Shown: positions 9,484 to 18,451 of the stretch, in pieces
How positions within the stretch are numbered: the first letter of the stretch is position 1
How the letters are laid out: the number at the start of each line of letters is the position of its first letter
Assembly (NCBI GenBank): GCA_029263455.1
Contig: JAJCXM010000038.1
Span: 248,001-312,000 of the forward strand
DNA: 64,000 nt
Direction: 5' to 3'
Origin: Holophagae bacterium
GTDB lineage: Bacteria; Acidobacteriota; Holophagae; Acanthopleuribacterales; Acanthopleuribacteraceae
Made by a program: the position numbers and the translations under genes
Notes under the pieces: model-generated
Seen by the model: only the letters and a program-made list of their open reading frames with translations
What the model was told of the DNA's origin: nothing
Database searches by the model: none

Positions 9484-9542
9484 TATGACACGCCTTGGGA
9501 ATCGAGCGTGCTTGATTCGCGCACACTAAGAATTCGAAGCGA

Positions 9543-10277
9543 TCATAGTTGGGTTCGGTGAAACAGAAATCGTGGCACGCAGCGAATTATGAGCATAATC
9601 CAACGCCAGAACCAGGGTAAATAGACCACGGATCTGCCTGCGTCGATGGCATTCACCAGCGACTTGGCGATCGTTTCAGGTTCAACAAATAGGAAACCCT
9701 GTTTCAAATGGGCCGTCATGGGCGTGGCAACAAATCCTGGCCGAATGTCGGTAACACTGACGTCCTTGCCGTGCAGTTGGTGTTGGATACCTGCTAATAA
9801 AATGCTGAGACCACCTTTCGCGCTGCCGTAGATATTGTTACTCTGGCGGCCGCGTTCGCCGGCTACGGATGTAATGACGCCAAGACGACCTTTTTCCTGA
9901 CTCCTCAACAACTTGAGTAAGCGTAGCGTTAACAGAGCCGGACTATTGAAATTAGTTGTCCATTGCTGTTCAGATTGATTAATGTCATTTTCACAAGCTC
10001 GTTGGTCGGGTAAAGAGCCATGTGCGATCAATGCTCGATCAACGACGGAAAAATGCTGATTAATCTCGGCGAATAGTTGGTCATGTTGATCGGTTGCTGC
10101 CAAGTCAAAAACCTTGTACGTCACGTTACTTTGCGTACGTGTAGCTAAGTCGTGAGTCACAGCTACCAGTTTCTCTTGACTGCGAGCAATCAGCAGCAAT
10201 TTGTCTCCACGTTTTGCCCACACCTGTGCTGCTGCCTGCGCGATAGCTGAGGTGGCTCCGAATATAACCACATTCAT
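9543..10277 (-). CDS. SDR oxidoreductase, DprE2-like (2'-keto polyprenyl-P-pentose reductase)
   Basis: A 244-aa short-chain dehydrogenase. The N-terminus MNVVIFGATSAIAQ is the NAD(P)-binding glycine-rich loop. The active site shows TSVAGERGRQSNNIYGSAKGG with Ser, Tyr and Lys in SDR spacing. From memory this resembles the SVAGER-RxSN-YGSxKAGL stretch of mycobacterial DprE2, which reduces decaprenylphosphoryl-2-keto-ribose to arabinose using NADH. The ATG overlaps the TGA of the upstream DprE1-like gene (ATGA), so the two are translationally coupled. A hydrophobic tail (FWRWIMLIIRCV) suggests membrane association near the polyprenyl substrate. Confidence 0.85.
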   Translation of the reverse strand: MNVVIFGATSAIAQAAAQVWAKRGDKLLLIARSQEKLVAVTHDLATRTQSNVTYKVFDLAATDQHDQLFAEINQHFSVVDRALIAHGSLPDQRACENDINQSEQQWTTNFNSPALLTLRLLKLLRSQEKGRLGVITSVAGERGRQSNNIYGSAKGGLSILLAGIQHQLHGKDVSVTDIRPGFVATPMTAHLKQGFLFVEPETIAKSLVNAIDAGRSVVYLPWFWRWIMLIIRCVPRFLFHRTQL

Positions 10278-11575
10278 ACTGATGACTCCTCTTGTGTGAC
10301 GCGTTTCCAAAAGGACGAGTTAATGGCGGGATCTAAGAATTTGTTCATTTCTGTCCATCGAGGATAACTAGTTTGAAAACATTGTGCAGACATGCGGGCG
10401 TCCTTGGCCGGATAGAGCCGTCCGTTGTGCTGGAGCACATAATCGTCTAGCTCATTAAGAACCTTAAAAGCGTTAGTTGAGACAGGGATATCCATTGTCA
10501 GAGTAAAGCCAGACTTGGGAAACGAGAGCAATCCTTGTTGAGGCTGTGGACCGAATTCCTTGAGCACCGACAAGAACGAATACAAATGATCGGACACAAA
10601 ACGTTCCAAAATATGCGCGATCCCGTCCAGGTCAGGTAATACCACCTGATATTGCATAAACCCGCGCTCTCCATATAGCCGGTTCCAGTTGCCTATGGCA
10701 TCCAACGGATAGAAAAAGGAGTCAAAATTTTGTCGACCCTGCCAGGATTGGCGCAATTGCTGGCGATAATAGAGTTGATTGAATGTCTTAATGCTCCAAC
10801 GATTGAGTAACAGGTTTGGCGCAAGCACAGGGATGTTAATTTTAGCTTTCGAAAGAAAGGGAGCTTGCGGACGCTTGTCCACAGCGTGATTGCCTCGCAT
10901 GAATAAACCTCGACCTAACTTGCGCCCTTTCGACGCCGCATCAATCCAGGCGACCGTATATTCAAAATCTTGATCGGAAGCGCGTGTTAACCGTAAGAAT
11001 TCGGTTAGATTTCGAAAGCGAAGCCGCTCGAGATTAATCCAGACGCCTTCAACCGACTTAAGTTGCAATTCCACCCATAGAATGATGCCAGTTAATCCCA
11101 ATCCGCCAACCGTGGCTTCAAACCACTCGGCATTTTCATTTGCAGAACATTCTCTGACAGTCCCATCGGATCGCAGCAAAGCGAATCTTGTCACGTGCTT
11201 GGCAAAAGTGCCTGATCGGTGGTGGTTCTTGCCATGAATATCATTTGCCACAGCACCGCCAAGGGTGACGAATTTGGTTCCTGGCGTGACTGGCAGAAAC
11301 CAGCCGCAAGGTAGAGCAATCTGAATTAGATCATAAAGGCTGATACCAGCTTCGCATCGAAGCAACCCGGATTCGCGGTCGAAAGCTATCATGCGATTCA
11401 TCGAAGACATGCAGGTGACTCGGGCCTGATCGTGTAAACAAACATCTCCATAGCTACGACCGAGTCCCACCGCTAGTGTGGGTTGCTGCTTGAAACTGTT
11501 TCCTGCTTCGTGCTGCCAAAATACACGGTCCAGGGATTGCTGTGTCTTAGGGTATCGGCCCCAACTCTCCCACAT
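10274..11575 (-). CDS. FAD-binding oxidase, DprE1-like (polyprenylphosphoryl-ribose 2'-oxidase)
   Basis: A 433-aa flavoprotein of the VAO/PCMH fold. The FAD-binding stretch has GLGRSYGD, PGTKFVTLGGAVANDIHGKNHH, then TVGGLGLTGII. These match DprE1, which oxidises the C2 hydroxyl of decaprenylphosphoryl-beta-D-ribose. The C-terminal substrate domain has RGFMQYQVVLP and LYPAKDAR, whose Lys corresponds to the essential DprE1 lysine. The position taken by the benzothiazinone-reactive Cys387 in M. tuberculosis appears to be Thr (GFTLTMDIP). The start is ATG 11575, sharing one base with the stop of the HAD-UbiA gene (TGATG). A longer frame to 11734 would run inside that gene. It acts with the DprE2-like reductase downstream. 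Confidence 0.87.
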   Translation of the reverse strand: MWESWGRYPKTQQSLDRVFWQHEAGNSFKQQPTLAVGLGRSYGDVCLHDQARVTCMSSMNRMIAFDRESGLLRCEAGISLYDLIQIALPCGWFLPVTPGTKFVTLGGAVANDIHGKNHHRSGTFAKHVTRFALLRSDGTVRECSANENAEWFEATVGGLGLTGIILWVELQLKSVEGVWINLERLRFRNLTEFLRLTRASDQDFEYTVAWIDAASKGRKLGRGLFMRGNHAVDKRPQAPFLSKAKINIPVLAPNLLLNRWSIKTFNQLYYRQQLRQSWQGRQNFDSFFYPLDAIGNWNRLYGERGFMQYQVVLPDLDGIAHILERFVSDHLYSFLSVLKEFGPQPQQGLLSFPKSGFTLTMDIPVSTNAFKVLNELDDYVLQHNGRLYPAKDARMSAQCFQTSYPRWTEMNKFLDPAINSSFWKRVTQEESSV

Positions 11576-13023
11576 CAAAGGGACCCAAGCATGACAACCA
11601 GGACAAAAACGCCCACTAAATAACTTGCCGGATCGCGAAATGCGTAAACTAATGGGTCTTCCAACATGAGTCCTCGTTGAGCCTTTAGCCACACTCTTGA
11701 GAGCCAATAGATTAGAGCGGGACAAATAAGCCAAATCCCAAAAGGATTGTTATAGAGCTCATTGACTCCTGGACTATTGATATAGAGGGCAAGAACTAGT
11801 ACGGATATGTAGCCGTTGGAAATACCCATAACGCTTAACATGGGGCCATCGTTGATGTGGTAGCCGCGTCCGGCTGTTTGTACACGATTGGTTGTTTTGA
11901 GATGGTGGATCTCAGCAAAGCGCTTAAGTACAGCGAGTGATAGGAAGAAGAACAACGCAAAAGCTAGAAGCCACGGCGATATGGGTGTTGAGGTCGCTGC
12001 GCCCCCGGCCAACACACGTAACGTGAACAGACCCGCCAAAGTGATGACGTCAACCATGGCCAGCTGCTTAAGTACAAGGCTGTAAATAAGGGTAACGATG
12101 CCATATGTAACTAGATAACCTCGAAACTCGCTTGGTAGCCAGAGTGACAAGGTTAACGAAGACGCAAGGCATGAAATGGCAATCGTCAGTCCGGCCCATA
12201 TTGGAATGACCCCGCTGGCCATGGGTCGTGCTTTCTTGAGGTGATGCTGTCGATCGGCTTCTAGATCGACAAGGTCGTTGATCAAATACACGGCAGAGCT
12301 GGTTAACGAAAAACTCAGAAATGCTAGGCAGGCACTTAGCCAGGGCTGCAAATCGCTAAAGATGTGAGCCGTAACCAGAGGCACAAAAACAAGCGCATTC
12401 TTTGCCCAATGATGTGGACGCATGGCGCGGATTGCATGTTTAAAGCGATGTTGCTCCAGTGGCCAATAAATGGCGTGTGAATGCTTGAGCTGTCGCAGGC
12501 TACTAACGCCACGCGCGCCTATGGCCACCGCCGTTTTCGCTTCCTTCCAGATGGCTTGGTCGGCCTTGCTATCGCCTATGTATAGGAAGGGTTCTTGATC
12601 ACAATCGTCCCGGATCGCTTGTGCCTTTTTTCGGGCCTTAAGATTGAGATTGTTGTCACTGGCCAGCACGCAGTCGAAGACGTGATGTCTTTCGGCGACC
12701 GCCGTGGCTACTTTTACATTTGCAGCCGTTGCCATGACGATACGATGACCTGCCCGGCGACGTTCCTGCAGCCAGTCAACTAAATCTATCCGGAAAGGTA
12801 GGAGCTTGAAGTTAATTTGACCCCATTCGGCCAGTTTCGCTTTGATTCGTTGGCGACCTGAGAATAAAAGGATGGGCAACAGCATTAATAGCCAAGGTCG
12901 CTGTTTAAAGACAACCGCCACACACTCCCACATCGTGTCGCAAGGTGTTAAGGTTCCATCTAAGTCGACATAAATATGATGAGGTAGTTGATCTGCGGAC
13001 GCTATCAGTTTCTCGGTGACCAT
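11575..13023 (-). CDS. HAD phosphatase-UbiA prenyltransferase fusion (DPPR synthase-like)
   Basis: A 482-aa fusion. Residues 15-190 form a HAD domain: YVDLDGTLTP (nucleophile Asp20, Asp22), then MATAANVK and IGDSKADQAIW. Residues 196-482 form a UbiA membrane domain with RPHHWAKNALVF and the first Asp-rich motif NDLVDLEAD (249-257). The RP-x-x-W-x-KN sequence is characteristic of 5-phosphoribosyl-1-pyrophosphate:polyprenyl-phosphate transferases such as Rv3806c. I infer that UbiA makes polyprenyl-P-5-phosphoribose and the HAD domain removes the 5-phosphate, feeding DprE1/DprE2. The start ATG at 13023 directly abuts a perfect palindrome at 13024-13039 and has no visible ribosome site. Confidence 0.86.
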   Translation of the reverse strand: MVTEKLIASADQLPHHIYVDLDGTLTPCDTMWECVAVVFKQRPWLLMLLPILLFSGRQRIKAKLAEWGQINFKLLPFRIDLVDWLQERRRAGHRIVMATAANVKVATAVAERHHVFDCVLASDNNLNLKARKKAQAIRDDCDQEPFLYIGDSKADQAIWKEAKTAVAIGARGVSSLRQLKHSHAIYWPLEQHRFKHAIRAMRPHHWAKNALVFVPLVTAHIFSDLQPWLSACLAFLSFSLTSSAVYLINDLVDLEADRQHHLKKARPMASGVIPIWAGLTIAISCLASSLTLSLWLPSEFRGYLVTYGIVTLIYSLVLKQLAMVDVITLAGLFTLRVLAGGAATSTPISPWLLAFALFFFLSLAVLKRFAEIHHLKTTNRVQTAGRGYHINDGPMLSVMGISNGYISVLVLALYINSPGVNELYNNPFGIWLICPALIYWLSRVWLKAQRGLMLEDPLVYAFRDPASYLVGVFVLVVMLGSL

Positions 13024-13039
13024 ATGCGAAGTTTCGCAT
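13024..13039. promoter_or_regulatory. 16-bp perfect palindrome abutting the HAD-UbiA start codon
   Basis: ATGCGAA-GT-TTCGCAT lies immediately upstream of the ATG, where the ribosome site would be expected. It could be a repressor operator or an RNA structure that limits initiation. The divergent thioesterase gene is 137 nt away, so one site could serve both. Confidence 0.4.
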
Positions 13040-13175
13040 GGAAGCGCAAGTGGCTCAACTGCTTGGATGAAATGTTCGTCGATTTGTGTTTTTATGGCTT
13101 AGGTACAAGGGCATTGGGTTAGCCGGAATCGACCTCGCTGTTGAGAAAAGGGCTAGCTGCCGAAGGGAGATCAAC

Positions 13176-13649
13176 ATGGGACAAGAATTGAGTCTACAGG
13201 AGCGTTTTGCCCCACAAAACGCGTGTTTTGGTTGTGGACCCGCTAATGAAAAGGGACTCAGAATCCGGAGTTTCGTTAATCAGCAATCCGTCGTGGCCAC
13301 TTGGCAGGCTCAGCCTCATCACGAAGCGTTTCCTGGCGTATTAAACGGTGGCATCATTGGTGCGTTACTAGACTGCCATTCAAATTGGGCAGCGGCCTAT
13401 TTTTTGATGGATGCCAACCAAGACAAGGTTCCGCCTTGTACCGTAACGGCAGAATATCATGTGAAACTTCGCAAGCCGACACCGTCTGAGGCTGTTATTG
13501 AGCTAGAAGCGAGTTTGAAAGAGATTCAAGGCGCAAAAGCTTGGATAGAGGCGACGTTATCAGCCGATGGTGTGGTGACTGCCTCTTGTGATGGGTTATT
13601 TGTGGCTGTAAAACCCGGTCATCCGGCTTTTCATAGGTGGGCAGAATGA
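13176..13649 (+). CDS. PaaI/hotdog-fold thioesterase family protein
   Basis: A 157-aa hotdog protein. The start is ATG 13176 after AAGGGAGA; an upstream ATG at 13086 lacks a ribosome site. It has CFGCGPANEKGLRI near residue 19, then FPGVLNGGIIGALLDCHSNWAA, the usual helix start with the GG-IxxLLD pattern of PaaI-type acyl-CoA thioesterases. A C-x-x-C pair sits in the N-terminal motif, as in many uncharacterised members. It probably hydrolyses a small or aromatic acyl-CoA, but the substrate is unknown. The stop overlaps the start of the PLP enzyme (ATGA), so they are translationally coupled. Confidence 0.82.
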   Translation: MGQELSLQERFAPQNACFGCGPANEKGLRIRSFVNQQSVVATWQAQPHHEAFPGVLNGGIIGALLDCHSNWAAAYFLMDANQDKVPPCTVTAEYHVKLRKPTPSEAVIELEASLKEIQGAKAWIEATLSADGVVTASCDGLFVAVKPGHPAFHRWAE

Positions 13650-14797
13650 AACATAAAGGCTTCTCTACTAGGGCAGTGCACGCGGGTGAACCAAGGATAC
13701 AGGGCGCGTTAACCATGCCCATCTTTCAATCATCTACTTTTGAAACGCGCGACGGCGAAAGTTATGACGATATCCGTTATATTCGATTGAATAACACCCC
13801 AAGCCACGACGCGTTACATGCCAAGTTAGCAGCCTTGGAAAATGGTGAAGCGGCACTTGTAACCTCAAGTGGGATGGCCGCCATCACGACAACCCTATTG
13901 GCCATTATGGAGCCAGGAGCGCATGTCCTAGCGCAAACGGGTTTGTATGGTGGGACGAGTGCCTGGTTGACTAATGAATGTCCAAAATTGGGCTTTGACG
14001 TGACTCATATTTCTTGTTTGGATAGCAGCAAGTGGGAGAAGGCGCTCACGCCACAGAGTCGCGTCTTTTATTGTGAAACGATTTCCAATCCATTACTTGA
14101 AGTCGCCGACCTAGAAGAAGTGGTTTCGTTTTGTAAACGACATGGATTGCTACCGGTGATTGATAATACCTTTGCGTCTCCAGTCTTGTGCAATCCACTT
14201 GATCTGGGCTTCGAATTGGTGCTTCACAGCGCCACCAAATACCTAAATGGACATACCGACATCGTTGCCGGTTGTGTCATTGGCAGCCAAGCGCGTATCG
14301 ATCAGATAAGGCATAAGCTGAACCTTTTCGGGGGTACGTTAGATCCTCATGCCTGTTTCTTGCTGCAAAGGGGCATAAAGACACTTGAGCTGCGGGTCAA
14401 GGCGCAGAGCGAGAATGCGTCTGTGTTAGCTAACTGGCTGGCAGAGATGCCGCAAGTGCGTCGTGTGTATCACCCGAGTCTTACGACTCACGCCAGTCAC
14501 CAGAATGCTAAGAAATTTCTGCGCGGCTACGGGGCCATGTTGGCATTCGAGTTAGCCGACATTCGAGCAGCCAAACTCTTTTGCGATCGTCTAGAACTTG
14601 GCGTTTATGCCCCAAGTCTTGGCGGTGTAGAGACATTGGTAACCTTGCCCGTTTGCACGTCTCACGCAAGTGTTGACCCTGTACAACGGTTGGAGATGGG
14701 GATTGGTGACGGTCTTGTCCGTGTGTCAGTGGGTATTGAGGATATTTCCGATCTCAAGGATGATTTTCTAAGAGCTTTATCAGAGGTGGCATCATGA
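13646..14797 (+). CDS. Cys/Met metabolism PLP-dependent enzyme (trans-sulfuration family)
   Basis: A 383-aa PLP enzyme of the cystathionine gamma-lyase, gamma-synthase and methionine gamma-lyase family. It has STRAVHAGE and PIFQSSTF at the N-terminus, SSGMAAITTTLLA for phosphate binding, IDNTFASP, and the PLP-lysine motif HSATKYLNGHTDIVAG near residue 200. The sequence does not let me separate lyase from synthase: VTLPVCTSHASV at the C-terminus fits several members. The protein acts in the cytosol in Cys/Met interconversion. The gene is coupled by ATGA overlap to the thioesterase before it and the asparaginase-like gene after it. Confidence 0.88.
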   Translation: MKHKGFSTRAVHAGEPRIQGALTMPIFQSSTFETRDGESYDDIRYIRLNNTPSHDALHAKLAALENGEAALVTSSGMAAITTTLLAIMEPGAHVLAQTGLYGGTSAWLTNECPKLGFDVTHISCLDSSKWEKALTPQSRVFYCETISNPLLEVADLEEVVSFCKRHGLLPVIDNTFASPVLCNPLDLGFELVLHSATKYLNGHTDIVAGCVIGSQARIDQIRHKLNLFGGTLDPHACFLLQRGIKTLELRVKAQSENASVLANWLAEMPQVRRVYHPSLTTHASHQNAKKFLRGYGAMLAFELADIRAAKLFCDRLELGVYAPSLGGVETLVTLPVCTSHASVDPVQRLEMGIGDGLVRVSVGIEDISDLKDDFLRALSEVAS

Positions 14798-15765
14798 GTG
14801 TGTGTTTGTGGGTATGTCTATTTTCGTTTTGGGTCAATGATCCTCCTTTTGGATTAATCATTCATGGTGGTGCGGGTACGATTGAGCGTCATAAGATGTC
14901 AGCTGATTTGGATGCCGAATACCGCAGAGCACTTAAAACAGCTCTAGCTGCCGGTTACGAAATTCTACAAAAAGGTGGCTCCTGTGAAGCGGCCGCCATC
15001 GCCACCATTAAATCGATGGAAGATTCACCGTTATTCAATGCTGGGCGTGGAGCTGTCTTCACCAATAATGGTAAGAACGAATTTGATGCGTCCATTATGC
15101 TCGGAACGGGCGAAGCCGGTGCCTGCGCCGGAGTCCGTAACATAAAGAATCCGATTCTATTGGCCCAAGCGGTCATGAATTCTACGCCGCACGTGATGTT
15201 AGCAGGGGATGGTGCCGTCGCTTATGCACGGGAGCTGGGTCTTGAATTTGAGACGGATAGCTATTTTTTTACGGAAAAGCGATGGAAACAGCTCAAGAAG
15301 GCTAAGGTTAAAGAGAAAGAACAGTCGCACGATAATAAGTGGCGCAAATTTGGCACCGTTGGCGTGGTTGCATTAGATAAACAAGGCCACATGGCTGCAG
15401 CAACCTCAACAGGTGGACTGACCAATAAACAGTTTGGTCGCATTGGCGATTCACCCATCATCGGGGCTGGTACCTATTGTGACAACGAAACCTGTGGTGT
15501 TTCTGGCACTGGTCAAGGTGAATTTTTTATGCGCAGCGTGGTGGCGTACGATGTGGCGGCCTTGATCAAATATAAAGGGATGCGGCTTCAGGAGGCCGTG
15601 GACGAAGCTATTCGGAAGTTGAGTGACAAGAAAGGCTCGGGCGGTTTGATTGCCATGAATACAAAAGCTGAGATTGCTTTTTCAATGAACACCAAAGGCA
15701 TGTACCGTGGTTATCGAATATCCGACGGTCGCCACGTGGTGCAAATATACGGCGATGAACATTGA
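14794..15765 (+). CDS. Isoaspartyl peptidase / plant-type L-asparaginase (Ntn hydrolase)
   Basis: A 323-aa precursor of the Ntn-hydrolase asparaginase-2 family. It has IIHGGAGTI near the N-terminus, LFNAGRGAVFT and the autocleavage site KFGTVGVVALD, where Thr188 becomes the N-terminal nucleophile of the beta chain, followed by GRIGDSPIIGAGTY. The N-terminus (VCLWVCLFSFWVND) looks like a signal peptide, suggesting a periplasmic enzyme. It hydrolyses isoaspartyl dipeptides or asparagine. A Lys-rich insertion (KAKVKEKEQSHDNK) just before the cleavage site forms the usual variable linker. The start overlaps the preceding stop (ATGA). Confidence 0.9.
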   Translation: MSVCLWVCLFSFWVNDPPFGLIIHGGAGTIERHKMSADLDAEYRRALKTALAAGYEILQKGGSCEAAAIATIKSMEDSPLFNAGRGAVFTNNGKNEFDASIMLGTGEAGACAGVRNIKNPILLAQAVMNSTPHVMLAGDGAVAYARELGLEFETDSYFFTEKRWKQLKKAKVKEKEQSHDNKWRKFGTVGVVALDKQGHMAAATSTGGLTNKQFGRIGDSPIIGAGTYCDNETCGVSGTGQGEFFMRSVVAYDVAALIKYKGMRLQEAVDEAIRKLSDKKGSGGLIAMNTKAEIAFSMNTKGMYRGYRISDGRHVVQIYGDEH

Positions 15766-15808
15766 ACTGAGTAAGGAATTAGGGCGGCGGCCTTAACGGC
15801 ACTTAATT

Positions 15809-18343
15809 TTAGTTTAGGTCCTGTAAAGCTTCGATGGATGGACTGTGGCCTGCATCACTGCCAGCCAAAAGTAAGTGACGCGCTGATGACGTGTTGCCAA
15901 GTGAGAGCAACATCTGTGCGTATTCAAATTGCAATGCGATACAGTCAGGATGTGAGTCGCCTAATTGCTTTCGCATAATTTCCAGTGCCTCTTTGATTCG
16001 CGGTTCAGCTTGTTGTAACTGACCTTGCTCGCGCAATGACTCTGCGTATCGTTTTTGTGTGTTTGCAATATCAAATTCTGAGGATTCGGGTGCGGACCGC
16101 AGCTGATCAAGTATGGTAGTGAACGCTTTGTTGGCTTCATTGTATCTTTGCATGCCCGAAAGAATGGTGGCTTGAGTCACTCGAGCCCGAATGCTGTTCG
16201 GGTGTTGCGAACCCAGATTCTGTACGTAGTGCTTCATGACTTGGGTGTTCAAATCAAAAGCGGCGGTCATCTTATTTTGTTCAACCAATAGTCTGGCGAA
16301 TCGTGACTGAGACTCAAGCGTGTCAGGATGCTCCGGCCCTAAGATTTCCTGTTGTTTTGAAATGACTTCATCATAGGCTCGTTCTGCATCTTGAAAACGG
16401 CGTTGATATTCGAGTACGGTCGCAAAAACAAACATGGCCTTCAAGGTGCTGGGATGATCGGCGCCGTGCACATCACTGAATTTGGAAAGTACTTCGATTG
16501 CCAGTGATTCGGCTTTTTCAAAGTCACGCCGGTTAATGGTGAGTACGACTCGATTCATCATGTAGGCGAGCGTACTTGGGTGGCTGTCACCAAAAACGCC
16601 CTTTGCCGATTCCACTAATGTGTCCATCATGGGTGCAGCTTCACTTAATCGGCCCTGGTAAGTAAGGATCCCAACTAAGTTTTGCTGTGTATTGAGCGTG
16701 TCAGGGTGATCGGATCCAGCTAATAAAGTCAACGTGTTCAATATATTGCGAAAGAGGGCTTCAGCATCGGTCATTTTGCCTTGATAAAAGTAGACCGAGG
16801 CTAATTCTCCTTGTACTGCGGCGATTCCTTCTTCGGGTGTGGAACCCTCTTCTTTCAGTTCATCGATGACTTGTTCGTAAATTGTTTGCGCCTCATCATA
16901 GCGCCCAAGTCTCAGCAGTGAATCTGCAATGAGTTGCCGCGATTTGGTCAAACTCAGCGATTTCGTGTCGCGTTGTTCTAACTGTAAGAGAAGGGTTGAC
17001 TCGGCTGTGCTGAGGGCCTGTTCGAATGCGCCTGCATGGTTCAGAATACTGGACGAAAGTTGCTGGCTTTTTATAGTTTCCTGGTGTTGATTGCCCAAGT
17101 GAGTTCGGCGGATGTCAAGTGCTGCTTCAATGTGCCTGCGGGCGGATGCCGTTTCACCCAATGAGTCGTAAATCTCAGCGAAGGTGTGGTGGATGCTCGA
17201 TACGACAATAGGCTCAGTTGAATACGTATTTATGCGACGCTCCGCGTTACTCAATGCGTCGACGATGCGCACGTCGCGGCCTTGGGAGCGCGGATCGACC
17301 GATGAGAATACTTCATGCATGAACCGGCGCGTTGCCTCGGATTCCGCAACAGCTTTTAAAGCGGATTTTCGATCTTGATTGGCAGATTGAAGAGCCAATA
17401 GGGTGATTACGGTGCCAATGATCAGTGAAATAATTGCTGCAGCGCTTAGTGCTTGACGGAGACGGCGTTTGGGTTTGTCGATAATGAGTCGTATCTGGTT
17501 GGCAACATCTCCTGCTCTGGGCCTTAATGCCGGATTCGGATTCTTCATATCTTCAATTAATCTAGTCAGATCACGATTTAGGCCAACAACTGGTTTGGTT
17601 TCCGCTTGCATGGTTTTCCACAACAGCTGTGCACGGCTCAACTCGCGATCATGGGGAAACTCCTCGCAGAATAACCATTGCATTAATAAACCAAACGCAT
17701 AAACGTCACTGGAGACGCTGACCCGTTCGCCACGTGCCTGTTCTGGACTCATGAACATGGGTGTACCCATGATGAATCCTCGTTTTGTCCTGAATACGCC
17801 GTCAGATTCGTCGTCTGAGGACTCGGATAACTCCAGCGTTGGATCTGTATCTGCGTTTGAGTCAATCACGGGTAATGCAATTCCGAAATCCAGCACCTTT
17901 AGGTGACCCGACGTATCAATCATGATGTTTTCGGGCTTTAGATCGCGATGCACAATTTGCACAGAGTGGGCAGCGTGCAGTGCCTCTGCGATCTGTTCCG
18001 CTATCTGAAGTTTCTGAATTTGACTAAGTCGACGCGTGGCATAGCGCGTTAGACTTTCGCCCTGCACGAGTTCGAGAATAATGAAATCCGTTTGATCGGT
18101 GCGGATGTAGTCGTAAATACGACAAATATTTGGATGCTCGATCTGTGAGAGTGATTTGGCTTCTCGTTCGAATCTCCGCTTCGCGGTTTCGTCCATGTTG
18201 GTGTCAGCGGCGATTGCCTTTACGGCGACTTTCCGTTCAAGTGCTTCGTCGAAGCCGATATAGACGTCGCCCATACCGCCTCGCCCGATCAATTCGACAA
18301 GTCTAATTTTGCCGATGTGCTGCCCAACCAAAGTCATGTTCAT
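15809..18343 (-). CDS. Membrane Ser/Thr protein kinase with C-terminal TPR repeats
   Basis: An 844-aa Pkn/Hanks-type kinase. The kinase domain (residues 10-285) has the Gly loop IGRGGMGDVYIG, VAVK with Lys42, VHRDLKPENI with catalytic Asp134, DFG at 152-154 and GTPMFMSPEQ. A TM helix follows (about 299-318), then a long outer region of kinesin-light-chain-like TPRs with repeated LG-x-x-HP-x-x-L patterns such as LGSQHPNSIRARV and LGDSHPDCIAL. This architecture is common in Acidobacteriota and Planctomycetes, and probably senses or scaffolds proteins outside the membrane. The target is unknown. It is convergent with the asparaginase gene. A second ATG two codons in is possible. Confidence 0.93.
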   Translation of the reverse strand: MNMTLVGQHIGKIRLVELIGRGGMGDVYIGFDEALERKVAVKAIAADTNMDETAKRRFEREAKSLSQIEHPNICRIYDYIRTDQTDFIILELVQGESLTRYATRRLSQIQKLQIAEQIAEALHAAHSVQIVHRDLKPENIMIDTSGHLKVLDFGIALPVIDSNADTDPTLELSESSDDESDGVFRTKRGFIMGTPMFMSPEQARGERVSVSSDVYAFGLLMQWLFCEEFPHDRELSRAQLLWKTMQAETKPVVGLNRDLTRLIEDMKNPNPALRPRAGDVANQIRLIIDKPKRRLRQALSAAAIISLIIGTVITLLALQSANQDRKSALKAVAESEATRRFMHEVFSSVDPRSQGRDVRIVDALSNAERRINTYSTEPIVVSSIHHTFAEIYDSLGETASARRHIEAALDIRRTHLGNQHQETIKSQQLSSSILNHAGAFEQALSTAESTLLLQLEQRDTKSLSLTKSRQLIADSLLRLGRYDEAQTIYEQVIDELKEEGSTPEEGIAAVQGELASVYFYQGKMTDAEALFRNILNTLTLLAGSDHPDTLNTQQNLVGILTYQGRLSEAAPMMDTLVESAKGVFGDSHPSTLAYMMNRVVLTINRRDFEKAESLAIEVLSKFSDVHGADHPSTLKAMFVFATVLEYQRRFQDAERAYDEVISKQQEILGPEHPDTLESQSRFARLLVEQNKMTAAFDLNTQVMKHYVQNLGSQHPNSIRARVTQATILSGMQRYNEANKAFTTILDQLRSAPESSEFDIANTQKRYAESLREQGQLQQAEPRIKEALEIMRKQLGDSHPDCIALQFEYAQMLLSLGNTSSARHLLLAGSDAGHSPSIEALQDLN

Positions 18344-18451
18344 TCAACCCTGTTTGTAAATTAATGTTCATTCTATATGTTTACGACTCGATCACATAAA
18401 AATGCCAGCGATCAAGTCAGGTTTATGTGGGTGGCGCTTTGCCAATTACCC

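Noticed and set aside
9213-9488. A second frame running past the PQQ protein end at 9433, suggesting a frameshift
   Set aside because: The protein ends normally in GPFPP and the other frame shows no propeller repeat pattern.
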